This document shows positions 24,362 through 34,256 of a DNA stretch of 42,469 nucleotides, piece by piece. Under the pieces are notes generated by a model that saw only the letters and a list, made by a program, of their open reading frames with translations, did no database searches and was not told the DNA's origin. This stretch comes from a bacterium. Lineage in GTDB: Bacteria; Patescibacteriota; Patescibacteriia; UBA9934; GWF2-40-263. Positions within the stretch are counted from its first letter, which is position 1. Every line of letters begins with the position of its first letter. The stretch covers positions 1-42,469 of the forward strand of contig JAJYIV010000008.1 of the NCBI GenBank assembly GCA_021789915.1, read 5' to 3'. A program made the translations under genes and the position numbers.

Positions 24362-24832
24362 TTAGAAAGGGATGTCTTCCACTCTGATTTCCTGTTCGAC
24401 GGCCGGATCGTCCTTAGGCGGGCTGCCTGAGGCGGAACCGTCCTCCGCGGGCGGGGCTGCCGGGGCGCGCAAGGCGGCATTCCCCGCGCCGGTTCCGGCG
24501 CCGGCGCGGTCCAGCATGATCACGTTGTCGGCGACGATCTCCGTGCGATAGCGCTTCACCCCGTCCTGGCCCTGCCAATCGCGCGTTTGCAGACGGCCCT
24601 CGACATAGACCTTCGATCCTTTCTTCACGTAGGATCCGATGATCTCCGCAAGCTTGCCCCAAGCGACGGCATTATGGAATTCGGCTTGCTCCTGTTTGGC
24701 GCCGGAAGCGTCCGTCCATGCGCGGTTCGTCGCAACCGAGAACGAACAGACGCGCTGGCCGGATGCGGTTTGGCGCAGCTCCGGGTCGCGGGTCACATTG
24801 CCAAGGATGGTGGCGCGGTTGAGGGAATACAT
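24362..24832 (-). CDS. ssb: Single-stranded DNA-binding protein
   Basis: MYSLNRATILGNVTRDPELRQTASGQRVCSFSVATNR..., acidic C-terminal tail. Confidence 0.97.
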   Translation of the reverse strand: MYSLNRATILGNVTRDPELRQTASGQRVCSFSVATNRAWTDASGAKQEQAEFHNAVAWGKLAEIIGSYVKKGSKVYVEGRLQTRDWQGQDGVKRYRTEIVADNVIMLDRAGAGTGAGNAALRAPAAPPAEDGSASGSPPKDDPAVEQEIRVEDIPF

Positions 24833-24841
24833 AGGGGAGGA

Positions 24842-25321
24842 TTAGGCTTTCTTGGCAATGTCCTCGTCCAGCATTTCATCCAACTTCTTGTTGATGGCCT
24901 CGACATTCATGGAAGCCTCCCCCGCCCTGGCCGGCACGGGAGGCGGCGCCTGGCGGGGCGGGCGCGCGGATTCCTGGCGGCCCTCCTCCGACAGCGGCGC
25001 GACATACGGCGTCAGCTTATACGCCTTCTTGTCGGCGCCGGATGGCATCAGCGTGAGCTGATGGCGAAGCACCTCGTCGGTCAAGTGCCATTGGCGGTCC
25101 AGGGAGTTGACCATGGCCGGCTCGCCGTCAAACTGAAGCAGCGCGTACACGCCGTGGCGGTTCCCCTTGATCGGGTACGCCAGCTTCTGGCGTGAGAGCA
25201 TCTCGCTGCGCGTCACCTTGCCTCCCGCCTTCGCGACCATCCCGGCGATTTTCTCCATGACGCCTTGCACCTCGGCATCGGTGTAACTCGTCGGGACAAG
25301 ATAGAACAGCTCGTACATCAT
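24842..25321 (-). CDS. rpsF: 30S ribosomal protein S6
   Basis: MMYELFYLVPTSYTDAEVQGVMEKIAGMV...LAYPIKGNRHGVYALLQFDG; rpsF-ssb-rpsR order. Confidence 0.93.
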   Translation of the reverse strand: MMYELFYLVPTSYTDAEVQGVMEKIAGMVAKAGGKVTRSEMLSRQKLAYPIKGNRHGVYALLQFDGEPAMVNSLDRQWHLTDEVLRHQLTLMPSGADKKAYKLTPYVAPLSEEGRQESARPPRQAPPPVPARAGEASMNVEAINKKLDEMLDEDIAKKA

Positions 25322-25436
25322 AGCGTTTCCGGCCCTCCGCAAAGGCGGAGAGCGGCCCCTTGCGGGACCTCGGACAGAAAAGAATTAGTGCGGGCAGCTT
25401 AGCCAAAACGCCCGCGACGGTCAAGCGGGCCGGAAG

Positions 25437-25462
25437 AAAAAGCCCGGCGCGGGAGCCGGGCG
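25437..25462 (-). terminator. Intrinsic terminator for the 25478-26176 gene
   Basis: Minus strand GCCCGGCTCCCGCGCCGGGCTTTTTC. Confidence 0.75.
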
Positions 25463-25477
25463 AGGAAACGGCCGCCT

Positions 25478-26176
25478 TCAGTGCAACGTGACCAACATCA
25501 GGATCGCGACCACGGTAAAAAAGAGAGCGAGGGAAGGCTGACCCGTTTTTTCATGAAACCGCTTCCCAAGCTCCCACAGGCGCTTCGCCTGCGGCGGGAA
25601 GCACGCGACGAAAATAAGCGCCGACACGAGAAGGACGGGGAGACCGAAGAACATCAGCGCCATCGCGTCGATCCACGTGAAGGACGCGCCTCCCGCGGAG
25701 GCGGGTTGAACCGCCTCGAGGCGCAGCACGTTGGATGGCAGGCGATGGACGCGCGCGGCTTCGAACGGACCGTGATTCCACGGACTCGTCGGCTGCGACG
25801 TCGTGAACGCGCGGCAAGCCGTTGCGTGAAGGAACACGGGGGCCTGCGCCGCCGATTTGCCCGGCGCCCAGTACTCCGCGCACGCGCCGTCGCGCGCCGA
25901 GGTCATCCGGTACGTCACCATGACCGGCTCCCCTTTCGTCACCGCGAGAAATTCCTTCAGCGGCACGTCCGGGAAGGCGCTCGCGTACGGGCGCACTGTC
26001 GCTCCCGGCGGAACCTTCATTGCCTGATACCCAGACGGCGAAACCTTCTGTGTGAAGTCGGAAGCGAAGGAGAACCACGCGAACGTACCCCACATGGCGA
26101 CGAGCAGGACGACACCCAAAACGCGGCGGCTCGCCTTCCATCCTTTCGCGAGGGCAAGACCAAGCGGCTTCCACAT
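25478..26176 (-). CDS. Membrane protein, unknown
   Basis: TM helices at the N-terminus and two near the C-terminus; long ectodomain. Confidence 0.65.
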   Translation of the reverse strand: MWKPLGLALAKGWKASRRVLGVVLLVAMWGTFAWFSFASDFTQKVSPSGYQAMKVPPGATVRPYASAFPDVPLKEFLAVTKGEPVMVTYRMTSARDGACAEYWAPGKSAAQAPVFLHATACRAFTTSQPTSPWNHGPFEAARVHRLPSNVLRLEAVQPASAGGASFTWIDAMALMFFGLPVLLVSALIFVACFPPQAKRLWELGKRFHEKTGQPSLALFFTVVAILMLVTLH

Positions 26177-26295
26177 GGCGGACTCCTTTGAAGGGCCAAG
26201 CGCGGCGGCGTGCCGCGCGTGCGGGCAGTAAAACACCCGCGGCCCGGCACGTCAATGTCGACAAGGCCGCCGCGGGCGGCTACACTCGTCCGCGT

Positions 26296-27585
26296 ATGAC
26301 GCGTTTTTTCGTCCCGGGCTCCCATCCCGCCTTGTCGCTCGCGGAGCTTGCCGCCGTCCTCGCGACGGGCGACTTTTCGCGTTGCACGGACGGCGTGTTT
26401 CTCGTCGAGACGGATCGCGGCGCCGAGGAACTGCAAGCGCGTCTGGGAGGCGTCGTGAAGATCGGCCGCGTCGTCGGCGAGCTTCCCCGCTACAACGTGG
26501 CCGCGGCCGCCGATGTGCTCGTGGATTTGGCACGCCGCACGTCAGAGGCAAGCGAAGGAAAAATCTCTTTCGGCCTGTCCGTATACGACGCGGGCAACAA
26601 AAGTATGACGGCACAGCTCAAAAAAGACCGTCAGCGCGTCGGACTGGAAATGAAGAAGCGGTTGAAGGTCACCGCCTCTTTCCAAGAGGGGGCTGTGGGG
26701 AGTCCGCGCAGCGTGCGCTATGTCGACTCGAAGGAACCGAATCTGTCCGCCGTGATCGTAACGGAAAACGGCCTGCTGGAAAGCGGCGGCGAGTATTGCC
26801 TGATGGCTGCGCCGACGCGCGTCTATGTCGGCCGGACGGAAACCGTGCAGGATTACAAAGAGTGGAGCCGGCGCGATTACGGACGGCCGGCGAGCGACGC
26901 AATCTCCGGCATGCTGCCGCCCAAGCTCGCGCGCATGATGGTGAACATGTCCATGACCCCCTCTGGCGGCAGAATCTCCCCCTTGCAAGGGCAGGGGGAG
27001 ATGTCTCGCACAAGCGAGACAGAGGGCGTCTCGCTTCTCGATCCGTTCTGCGGATCCGGCACGGTTCTCGTCGAAGCCGGTTTGCTCGGCTTCGACCGCC
27101 TCATCGGCAACGATCTGGAAGCGAAAGCCGTCGCGGATACCAAGAAGAATGTCGCGTGGGCCGGACTCGAAGCGGACATCATCCAGGGCGACGCGGCCAA
27201 CATCGCCGAGCGTGTGCGTGGGCCGGTCGATGCCGTGGTAACCGAACCGTATCTCGGCCCGCCGCGTCTCAAAAAGCCAACGCCTAAGGAGGCAGGCCTC
27301 ACGGTCGGCACATTGATGACGCTGTACGAACGGTCGTTCATGTCGATCCACTCCCTGCTCGCCGAGGGCGGCCGATGCGTCGTCGCATTTCCCGTGTTCG
27401 AGACCACGGAGCATCGCCTATTCCTTCCGCTTGCGCCGATGCTAAAAAAGATCGGCTACAAGATCGTCGTACCCGTGCCCGACACGGCGCCGATCGCCTT
27501 CAAGGAGCGCACGCCAAACGGCGGCTTGCTGTATCGCCGCCCGGATGCCATCGTCTCGCGCGAGATTCTCGTGGTGGAGAAATGA
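26296..27585 (+). CDS. Trm11/TrmG10-like THUMP-type RNA methyltransferase with repeat-derived in-frame insertion
   Basis: RRDYGRPASDAISGMLPPKLARMMVNMS, LLDPFCGSGTVLVEAGLLGFDRLIGNDLEAKAV, AVVTEPYLGPP. Confidence 0.85.
   Translation: MTRFFVPGSHPALSLAELAAVLATGDFSRCTDGVFLVETDRGAEELQARLGGVVKIGRVVGELPRYNVAAAADVLVDLARRTSEASEGKISFGLSVYDAGNKSMTAQLKKDRQRVGLEMKKRLKVTASFQEGAVGSPRSVRYVDSKEPNLSAVIVTENGLLESGGEYCLMAAPTRVYVGRTETVQDYKEWSRRDYGRPASDAISGMLPPKLARMMVNMSMTPSGGRISPLQGQGEMSRTSETEGVSLLDPFCGSGTVLVEAGLLGFDRLIGNDLEAKAVADTKKNVAWAGLEADIIQGDAANIAERVRGPVDAVVTEPYLGPPRLKKPTPKEAGLTVGTLMTLYERSFMSIHSLLAEGGRCVVAFPVFETTEHRLFLPLAPMLKKIGYKIVVPVPDTAPIAFKERTPNGGLLYRRPDAIVSREILVVEK
26955..27030 (+). repeat. Palindromic repeat R1 inside the methyltransferase CDS
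   Basis: GACCCCCTCTGGCGGCAGAATCTCCCCCTTGCAAGGGCAGGGGGAGATGTCTCGCACAAGCGAGACAGAGGGCGTC; outer stem plus two hairpins. Confidence 0.9.
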
Positions 27586-27631
27586 CCCCCTCTGGAGCAG
27601 AGTCTCCCCCTTGCCTTGCAAGGGGGGAGAT
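27584..27631 (+). repeat. Palindromic repeat R2 at the methyltransferase stop / DUF559 5' flank
   Basis: GACCCCCTCTGGAGCAGAGTCTCCCCCTTGCCTTGCAAGGGGGGAGAT. Confidence 0.9.
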
Positions 27632-27639
27632 CCCATCCC

Positions 27640-28047
27640 ATGGCCTACCGATGCCGACACGACCAAATTCCACTGCGACGGCTGCTGCGAAAAAAGCAGA
27701 CTCCCATTGAAGCTCTCCTCTGGGCGCGATTAAGGGACAACCGTCTGCATGGCCTGTCATTTCGACGACAACACGGCATCGGACCGTTTATCGTCGACTT
27801 TTTCTGTCCAAAAAGCCAGCTGGCCATCGAGATAGACGGATCGCAGCATTTCACTCCCGCTGGAAAAGTCTACGATGAAGAACGGACGCTTTATCTGACA
27901 TCCCTTGGCATCCGCGTGATTCGATTTTCAAACGCCGAAGTGAATAAGGATGTCGAAGCCGTGCTGGAAGCCGTCTTGCAGGCAAGTCGCTTCTCCCCCT
28001 CGGAACGAGGGGGAGACTCTGCCGCCAGAGGGGGTCTTTCGCCATAA
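27640..28047 (+). CDS. DUF559 (Vsr/VSR-like) endonuclease-domain protein
   Basis: KKQTPIEALLWARLRDNRLHGLSFRRQHGIGPFIVDFFCPKSQLAIEIDGSQH...RTLYLTSLGIRVIRFSNAEV. Confidence 0.9.
   Translation: MAYRCRHDQIPLRRLLRKKQTPIEALLWARLRDNRLHGLSFRRQHGIGPFIVDFFCPKSQLAIEIDGSQHFTPAGKVYDEERTLYLTSLGIRVIRFSNAEVNKDVEAVLEAVLQASRFSPSERGGDSAARGGLSP
27991..28035 (-). repeat. Palindromic repeat R3, inverted relative to R2, encoding the DUF559 C-terminus
   Basis: Reverse complement GACCCCCTCTGGCGGCAGAGTCTCCCCCTCGTTCCGAGGGGGAGAA. Confidence 0.9.
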
Positions 28048-28086
28048 AAATCCCGCCTCTCTCGTCGTCCGAGAGGCGGGCATTTT
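28046..28086. terminator. Bidirectional intrinsic terminator
   Basis: AAAAATCCCGCCTCTC-tcgtcgtcc-GAGAGGCGGGCATTTT. Confidence 0.8.
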
Positions 28087-28093
28087 GCGTTCG

Positions 28094-29212
28094 TCACTTC
28101 TTCGCGGGCAGCTCCATCAGACAGAGAAACCGTCCCGTGATGCCGTAGTAGCGCCAGCGTCCGTCCCGTTGGAACAGGTCGGTGATCTGCTCGCGTCCGC
28201 CCCACGCTTCACCGAAGGCCGGCTGCTCCTGCCCGTCGACGATCCACGCCGCGCGCTCGTGGCGGCGCGTCTTGCCGATGAAGGCGAACCGGCCGTCGGG
28301 CAGACGCGTGAAGCGGGAGACGAAGCCGTGCTTGGAATCCAGCCCCTCACCCGTCGCCCCCCCTTCATGCGCAAGATCTCGCTCCGTAACGACCCCCTTT
28401 GCATCGATGCACCACAGACCGTCTTCCGTCCACACGGTGGCTTCCGACCGGAACCAAGAAAAGAACTGCAAGCGTTGCAATGAACCCCCATGGATCAGAT
28501 GCGCGGCACAATCGCCATGACGCTCCACCGAGAGGATGTCGCCGCCGGGACCCGCCACGAGGAAATCAGCAGGAGGCGCTTCCTTGACGAGAACTTCCGT
28601 TGTCCCGTCGCACCCGCGCCGCATGATGGTGCACGTCTCCTGGGGATTGCCCCCAGGGGGGGGCGACCACACCCGCTCGGTGACGGCGTAGAGCAGGCTG
28701 CCATCCGTTTGGATGGAGAGTCCGCACGTCCACGTCGTCGTGCCCACGTCCTCCGCGTCCGGCAGCATCTCGTCGCCGACGAAGTAGCGCGTGGGTGGTT
28801 CCAATCCGACATCCAAGGAGTTGTGGGCATCAAACCACACCTCGATGACGGGCTGGCCGTCCGACACGAAGCCGAGGAAATGGGCCATGGATGACCAGGA
28901 GTCGGAGTCCATCACCGAGAAGGCATAGAGACGCTCGCGCCCGCGGAAGATCTCGATCGCGTGCTCCTTCTCACGGATGCTCCAGAGCGTGCCGTTCCTG
29001 TCCGCGGCGATCGCGGCAAGCGGCCACTCGTGCGGACCGAACGCGTCCTCCAGCCGCGTCACGGAGACACAGCTCTCCGGCAGGATAGGTCCGCCCGGAT
29101 TCCGGCGGAACGCCCAGACCTGATCCGACGTGATCGGCGACTCGCCCAGCATCTCCTGCAGAAGCTGGGTCGCGTGCGCCAGAGAAACGTCGCCTTCCCT
29201 TTCCTTTCTCAT
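28094..29212 (-). CDS. Hypothetical protein, possible beta-propeller
   Basis: Long ORF; repeated strand-like motifs (GTLWSIREKEHAIEIF, GSLLYAVTERVW, GGDILSVERHG, DGRFAFIGKTRRH). Confidence 0.6.
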   Translation of the reverse strand: MRKEREGDVSLAHATQLLQEMLGESPITSDQVWAFRRNPGGPILPESCVSVTRLEDAFGPHEWPLAAIAADRNGTLWSIREKEHAIEIFRGRERLYAFSVMDSDSWSSMAHFLGFVSDGQPVIEVWFDAHNSLDVGLEPPTRYFVGDEMLPDAEDVGTTTWTCGLSIQTDGSLLYAVTERVWSPPPGGNPQETCTIMRRGCDGTTEVLVKEAPPADFLVAGPGGDILSVERHGDCAAHLIHGGSLQRLQFFSWFRSEATVWTEDGLWCIDAKGVVTERDLAHEGGATGEGLDSKHGFVSRFTRLPDGRFAFIGKTRRHERAAWIVDGQEQPAFGEAWGGREQITDLFQRDGRWRYYGITGRFLCLMELPAKK

Positions 29213-29405
29213 GACGTGCTCCTCTGTTCCCAAAAGGACGCAGGACCGCCGCTTTGGCCCATGTTCGGGCTACCGCCGCGTGCATCATCCTTGGAAGGAA
29301 CGGAACGCCTGCCGACATGGCCGACGGACCTTTCGGTCGCCGTCGCTTTATCATGCCGCGCTGCCGGCGTCAAGACGTCGAAACCGGCTTTGTGGCCGGT
29401 TTCTG

Positions 29406-30479
29406 CTACGCCCCCACGCGGAAATGACACACGTCGCCGTCGCGCATCACGTACTCCTTCCCTTCGATGCGCAGCTTGCCCGCCTCGCGCGCGCCCGCTT
29501 CGCCGAGCGCCACGAAATCCTTCCAATCGATCACCTCGGCGCGGATGAACGTCTTCTCGAAATCCGTGTGGATGACGCCGGCGGCCTGCGGCGCCTTGGT
29601 GCCGCGCGCAATCGTCCACGCACGCGTTTCCTTTTCGCCGGACGTAAAGTACGTGATGAGACCGAGAAGCTCGTACGTCATGGCGATCAGCCGGTCGAGG
29701 CCTGATTGCTTCAAGCCGAGCGCCTCGAGGAAACTCTTGTGCTCCGCCTCCGGCATCTCGACGATTTCCGATTCGATTTTCACGGAGAGCGGAAGGGCCA
29801 GGCGGTCCGGCCCGAGCGGGCTCTGCCACGCCGCATCCGACGCCGCCGCCTCGTCCACGTTGACGACGTAGAGCATCGGCTTGGCCGTCAGCAGGTTCAG
29901 CTGCCTGAGCGCCGCGCGATCATCGTCCTCAACCGCGACCGCGTTGGCCATCCTTCCCTGCTCCAGCGCGGCATACAGGCGTTTCAACAGCGCCAGATCC
30001 CGCTCCAATTCCTTGCCGACGCCCGCTTTCATCTTGCCTTCAACCGCGCGCAGGCGTTTTTCGACGACCTCAAGATCGGCCATGGCCAACTCGATTTCGA
30101 TCATCTCAGCGTCGCGCATCGGGTCCACGCCGCCGTCGACGTGATGCACGTTCGCGTCCTCAAACGCGCGCACGACGTGCACGATCAAGTCCGTCTCGCG
30201 GATGTTGGAGAGGAACTTGTTGCCGAGACCTTCGCCCTTGTGCGCGCCCTTGACGATGCCGGCAATGTCGACGAACTCCACGGCCGCCGGGATGATCTTC
30301 TGCGACACCGACTTGGCGGCCAAGAGGCCGAGGCGCGCGTCGGGAACTTCAACCATCCCCACGTTCGGCTCGATCGTGCAGAACGGAAAATTTTCGCAGG
30401 GCACCTGCTTCTTGGTGAGCGTCTTGAAGAGGGTGGACTTGCCGACGTTGGGCAAGCCGACGATGCCGGCGCGGAGCAT
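29406..30479 (-). CDS. ychF: Redox-regulated ATPase YchF (OLA1 family)
   Basis: [67 protein letters not shown]. Confidence 0.98.
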   Translation of the reverse strand: MLRAGIVGLPNVGKSTLFKTLTKKQVPCENFPFCTIEPNVGMVEVPDARLGLLAAKSVSQKIIPAAVEFVDIAGIVKGAHKGEGLGNKFLSNIRETDLIVHVVRAFEDANVHHVDGGVDPMRDAEMIEIELAMADLEVVEKRLRAVEGKMKAGVGKELERDLALLKRLYAALEQGRMANAVAVEDDDRAALRQLNLLTAKPMLYVVNVDEAAASDAAWQSPLGPDRLALPLSVKIESEIVEMPEAEHKSFLEALGLKQSGLDRLIAMTYELLGLITYFTSGEKETRAWTIARGTKAPQAAGVIHTDFEKTFIRAEVIDWKDFVALGEAGAREAGKLRIEGKEYVMRDGDVCHFRVGA

Positions 30480-30567
30480 AGTGCTGCGAGCATAGCGGAA
30501 GGCGACACCCATGTCGATGGCCTTGACCAACCGCCTATCGCACGATATTCTGCCGGCACGAAATCGC

Positions 30568-30643
30568 GGGCCTTTAGCTCAGCTGGTAGAGCGCCTCCAT
30601 GGCATGGAGGAGGTCAAGGGTTCAAGTCCCTTAAGGTCCACCA
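30568..30643 (+). tRNA. tRNA-Ala(GGC)
   Basis: GGGCCTTTAGCTCAGCTGGTAGAGCGCCTCCATGGCATGGAGGAGGTCAAGGGTTCAAGTCCCTTAAGGTCCACCA; G3:U70 pair. Confidence 0.96.
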
Positions 30644-30689
30644 AAAACCGCCGCGGATGCGTCCCGTCCGAGGACGCCGCGGCGTTTTT
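30644..30689 (+). terminator. Intrinsic terminator after tRNA-Ala
   Basis: CGCCGCGG...CCGCGGCG followed by TTTTT. Confidence 0.7.
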
Positions 30690-30776
30690 ATGCACAGCGT
30701 GGGCATGACGAAAGGACAACTAGTGATATAGTACTGGTAAAGGTCTCTTAAAGACCTATAAAACCTATGTAGCCCT

Positions 30777-30929
30777 ATGTGGCAACAGTGGGTAAACGCG
30801 ATCTTGGGCCTTTGGCTCATTTTGTCCGCCTTCCTCGGGTTCTCTGCCTCGGCGCAGACGACGAACCTGGTGATCGTGGGCATCATCGTCGCCGTCCTCG
30901 GCTTCTGGGGCGCCGGCATGAAAAAGTAA
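30777..30929 (+). CDS. SPW-repeat-like small membrane protein (50 aa)
   Basis: MWQQWVNAILGLWLILSAFLGFSASAQTTNLVIVGIIVAVLGFWGAGMKK; below the ORF-track size cutoff. Confidence 0.7.
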   Translation: MWQQWVNAILGLWLILSAFLGFSASAQTTNLVIVGIIVAVLGFWGAGMKK

Positions 30930-30943
30930 GGCCCGTCCACAAG

Positions 30944-30977
30944 AAACGCACACGCCTTCCGCGTGCGCGTTTTTTTG
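30944..30977 (+). terminator. Intrinsic terminator
   Basis: AAACGCACACGCCTTCCGCGTGCGCGTTTTTTT. Confidence 0.8.
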
Positions 30978-31019
30978 ATGGGGTATAATGCCGCCGGATC
31001 CGTTCCTCGAGGAGGACCT

Positions 31020-31577
31020 ATGCCCGGCAGCATCACGCTCATCACCGGCGGCATGTTCGCCGGAAAGACGGAAGAGCTCGCGCGCCGCATCGAACGGGTG
31101 CGCATCGTGTCGCAGATGGGGCGCACGGAACGTGCGATCGTGTTCAAGCCGACGCGCGACACGCGCCGCGAACGCGCCGGCGAACGGATGGATCCCGTCC
31201 GCGTCGAACGCCCGGCAGACATCCTTCCGCTGGCGGAAGGATATACCGTCGTCGGCATCGACGAGCCGCATTTTTGGAACGAGCCGGAGGAGGCGGAAGA
31301 GGTGCGGCGCGTCTGCCTCGCGCTTGCCCGCGGCGGGACGGAGGTGCTGGTGTCGGTGCTGAACGCCGACTTCCGCGGGCGCCCCTTCCTCGTCGGCGGC
31401 CTTTTGTTCGCGATCGCGACCGACATCGTCCTGCGGAACGCCGTGTGCACCGCCTGCGGGGCCGACGCGAGCTTCAGCCAGCGCGTGGCGGGCGGGCAGG
31501 ACACGCTGCAGGTCGGCAACGGCGATGCCTATCGCCCCTGCTGCGTCCGCTGCTTCAAGGATCCTCCGACGGCGTGA
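31020..31577 (+). CDS. tdk: Thymidine kinase (type II)
   Basis: MPGSITLITGGMFAGKTEELARRI, VVGIDEPHFW, ADFRGRPF, zinc cysteines CTAC/CCVRC; TATAAT at 30984 and SD GAGGAGG. Confidence 0.92.
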   Translation: MPGSITLITGGMFAGKTEELARRIERVRIVSQMGRTERAIVFKPTRDTRRERAGERMDPVRVERPADILPLAEGYTVVGIDEPHFWNEPEEAEEVRRVCLALARGGTEVLVSVLNADFRGRPFLVGGLLFAIATDIVLRNAVCTACGADASFSQRVAGGQDTLQVGNGDAYRPCCVRCFKDPPTA

Positions 31578-31654
31578 ATCGCCTCTCTCACGGCGCCCTC
31601 ACCGGAGCCGTTTTTTCTTGCCTTCCGCTGCCGGCGCTCCCATAATGGCGGCGT

Positions 31655-32680
31655 ATGATCGAACGGGACGCCTTGGAAGAACCGACAGACGTGCTGGACG
31701 GCGACGCCGCGCCGCTCGAACGGGAATTCGAGGCGGGATTGCGCCCGCAGCGGCTGGACGATTTCATCGGCCAAACCGCGCTCAAGGAAAACCTGCACGT
31801 CCTGATCGACGCGGCAAAAAAGCGCGGCGAGCCGCTGGAGCACGTGCTGTTCTACGGCCACCCAGGCCTCGGCAAGACGACGCTCGCGAACGTCCTCGCC
31901 CACGAAATGGGCGCGCAGGTCAAAGTGACGAGCGGCCCCGCGCTGGAGCACACGGGCGACCTGGTCGCCGTGCTTTCCAATCTCTCGAAAGGCGACGTGC
32001 TGTTCATCGACGAGATCCATCGCCTGAACCATGCGATCGAGGAAGTGCTCTACCCCGCCATGGAGGATTTCGCGATCGACATCATCACCGGCAAGGGGCC
32101 GACGGCGCGCACGCTGCACTACCGGCTGGAAACATTCACCATCATCGGCGCCACGACGCGCCTGTCGCTGCTGTCTTCCCCGCTGCGGGACCGCTTCGGG
32201 GCGATTTACCATCTGGATTTCTACGCGGAAGGCGACGTGGCGCGCATCCTCGAGCGCAGCGCCCGCCTGCTCGGCGTCCCGGCCGACGCGGACGCCCTGG
32301 CGCTGCTCTCCACCCGCGCGCGCCGCACGCCGCGCATCGCGAACCGGCTCTTGAGGCGCCTGCGCGACTACGCGCAGGTGCGCGCCGACGGGCGCGTCAC
32401 GCGCGCGACGGCCGAAGCGGCGCTCGGGATGCTGGACGTGGACGCATTCGGCCTGGATCAGGCAGACCGCCGATTGCTTTCCGCCATCGTCGAGACATTC
32501 CACGGCGGCCCGGTCGGCCTTTCCACGCTGGCGGCGGCCACCCAGGAAGAGCTCGCGACGATCGAAGAAGTGCACGAGCCGTTCCTGCTGCAGCTCGGCA
32601 TGATTCAACGGACGCCGCGCGGCCGCGTCGCCACGGAGCGCGCCTACCGCCATCTCGGCCTGACGCCGCCGGTGGCGTAG
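31655..32680 (+). CDS. ruvB: Holliday junction DNA helicase RuvB
   Basis: [78 protein letters not shown]. Confidence 0.99.
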   Translation: MIERDALEEPTDVLDGDAAPLEREFEAGLRPQRLDDFIGQTALKENLHVLIDAAKKRGEPLEHVLFYGHPGLGKTTLANVLAHEMGAQVKVTSGPALEHTGDLVAVLSNLSKGDVLFIDEIHRLNHAIEEVLYPAMEDFAIDIITGKGPTARTLHYRLETFTIIGATTRLSLLSSPLRDRFGAIYHLDFYAEGDVARILERSARLLGVPADADALALLSTRARRTPRIANRLLRRLRDYAQVRADGRVTRATAEAALGMLDVDAFGLDQADRRLLSAIVETFHGGPVGLSTLAAATQEELATIEEVHEPFLLQLGMIQRTPRGRVATERAYRHLGLTPPVA

Positions 32681-34170
32681 GTGCTATACTGGTCCCAGTC
32701 CGCAACTGGCAACATTGTTTGAAAATCGTTCGGTTTGGGTGTTTTTGCGATGAGCGCAAAGACGGGTTTGTATTGTAAATCCTGCACAATCTTGTTGTGG
32801 AAGGAAAGGTTCCAGAGTAAATCTTGGAGCAATATTCTTTTTTCCTCCGGTTCTGCTTCGGTGTAGTCATTTTGTGCGGAAATGCCTTGTAAAAAGTAAT
32901 TTTTTATCGGTTCCAAAGTTGCAAACTGCTCATCGGACTTGCCCTGCATTTTCTTGATTTCGGCATTTACGGCGATCGCTTCGTTGGTAAGAGCCTTCAT
33001 TTTCGGCGCGTAAATCGCCTCGGGGGTGATTTCTGCCGCGAAACTGTCCGCAAGCTTGGATTGGGCCGTCTCGATTTGCTGGAGGCGATTCTGGAGCGAT
33101 GCAATAGACGATGCGGCGTAATAGTTCTCATGGGCGAGCCGTTCCTTCGCCGCTTGGTAGGCAAGCTCGACGAGATCGGGATCGCATTGGAGTTTTTCAA
33201 GCAGGCCGCCGATAACGCCGTCGAGAAATTCGGACCGCATATAAACATGGTGCTGATCGCAGACGCGCTTGCCGTTCGTGCAGAAATAATAATCGTGGCC
33301 CTTGCGCTTGCTCGCTGTGATCGCGCAACCGCAGTTCGCGCATTTCAAAAATCCACGGAGGTGGAAAAATCGCTTTTGTTGTCGGCCATGTAACTTGCCA
33401 TCCAAAACGGCGTTCGCGGTATCGTAGAGTTCTTTAGAAATTAAAGGCGTATGATTGCCTTGATAATATTTTCCGTTGCGGAGCATCACGCCCATATAAA
33501 ACGGATCGCGAAGAACGCGATGGATAAAGCCCTTGTTCACTTTTGTGCCGGAGCGTGAGCGCAAGCCCCGTGCATAGAAAATATCGGAAACTTCTTTCAA
33601 GCTGATGCCGCCCTGCGCATACATCTCGAAGATGCGTGGAATGAACGGCGCGATTTTCTCATCGAGATACAATGTCTTGGTTGCCTTGTCGTTTATATAT
33701 CCGAACGGCGCATGGTTCGGCCAGCCGCCGCGCTCAAGCTTCGCCCGATTGCCGCGCTTCACATTGGCAGAAAGATCATCGACATACTTTTTGGCGATGC
33801 CAAAATCGAGCGTCATCATAAACTTGTCGTCCGAGGTATTATGGAAAGATTTTTCCGGCGTGCGAATTTCTTTGATGAAGCCCTTGTCCATAAGTTCGAT
33901 CGTGAGGCCACCGTCCACCATGTTGCGAGCGATGCGATCCGGTTTCCAGACGAGCAAGATGCACTCGCCGGATTTTTGGATATATGCCAGCATCTCATTG
34001 AACACCGGGCGCCCGGAGGACTTTGCAGACTTCGATTCCTTGAAGGTTTTAGAGATGACAAAACCATCGTGATCAGCGATACGCTGTAACTCCGCTTCTT
34101 GTGAGTCGATGGATAGGACTTGCCGATCTTCGGCTTCGGTCGATTTCCTGCAATATGCTATGTATTTCAT
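32644..34170 (-). CDS. Large serine recombinase
   Basis: [33 protein letters not shown], recombinase domain, zinc ribbon CANCGC...CTNGKRVC; 37-bp convergent overlap with ruvB. Confidence 0.96.
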   Translation of the reverse strand: MKYIAYCRKSTEAEDRQVLSIDSQEAELQRIADHDGFVISKTFKESKSAKSSGRPVFNEMLAYIQKSGECILLVWKPDRIARNMVDGGLTIELMDKGFIKEIRTPEKSFHNTSDDKFMMTLDFGIAKKYVDDLSANVKRGNRAKLERGGWPNHAPFGYINDKATKTLYLDEKIAPFIPRIFEMYAQGGISLKEVSDIFYARGLRSRSGTKVNKGFIHRVLRDPFYMGVMLRNGKYYQGNHTPLISKELYDTANAVLDGKLHGRQQKRFFHLRGFLKCANCGCAITASKRKGHDYYFCTNGKRVCDQHHVYMRSEFLDGVIGGLLEKLQCDPDLVELAYQAAKERLAHENYYAASSIASLQNRLQQIETAQSKLADSFAAEITPEAIYAPKMKALTNEAIAVNAEIKKMQGKSDEQFATLEPIKNYFLQGISAQNDYTEAEPEEKRILLQDLLWNLSFHNKIVQDLQYKPVFALIAKTPKPNDFQTMLPVADWDQYSTYATGGVRPRWR

Positions 34171-34256
34171 GATGGTTTTGCTATGGAAATTGGCTTCGGT
34201 TCGCTTCTTCCTTCAAGGTTCTTTTCTTCGGTTATATGGCATGGGGTTGTCCGCCG

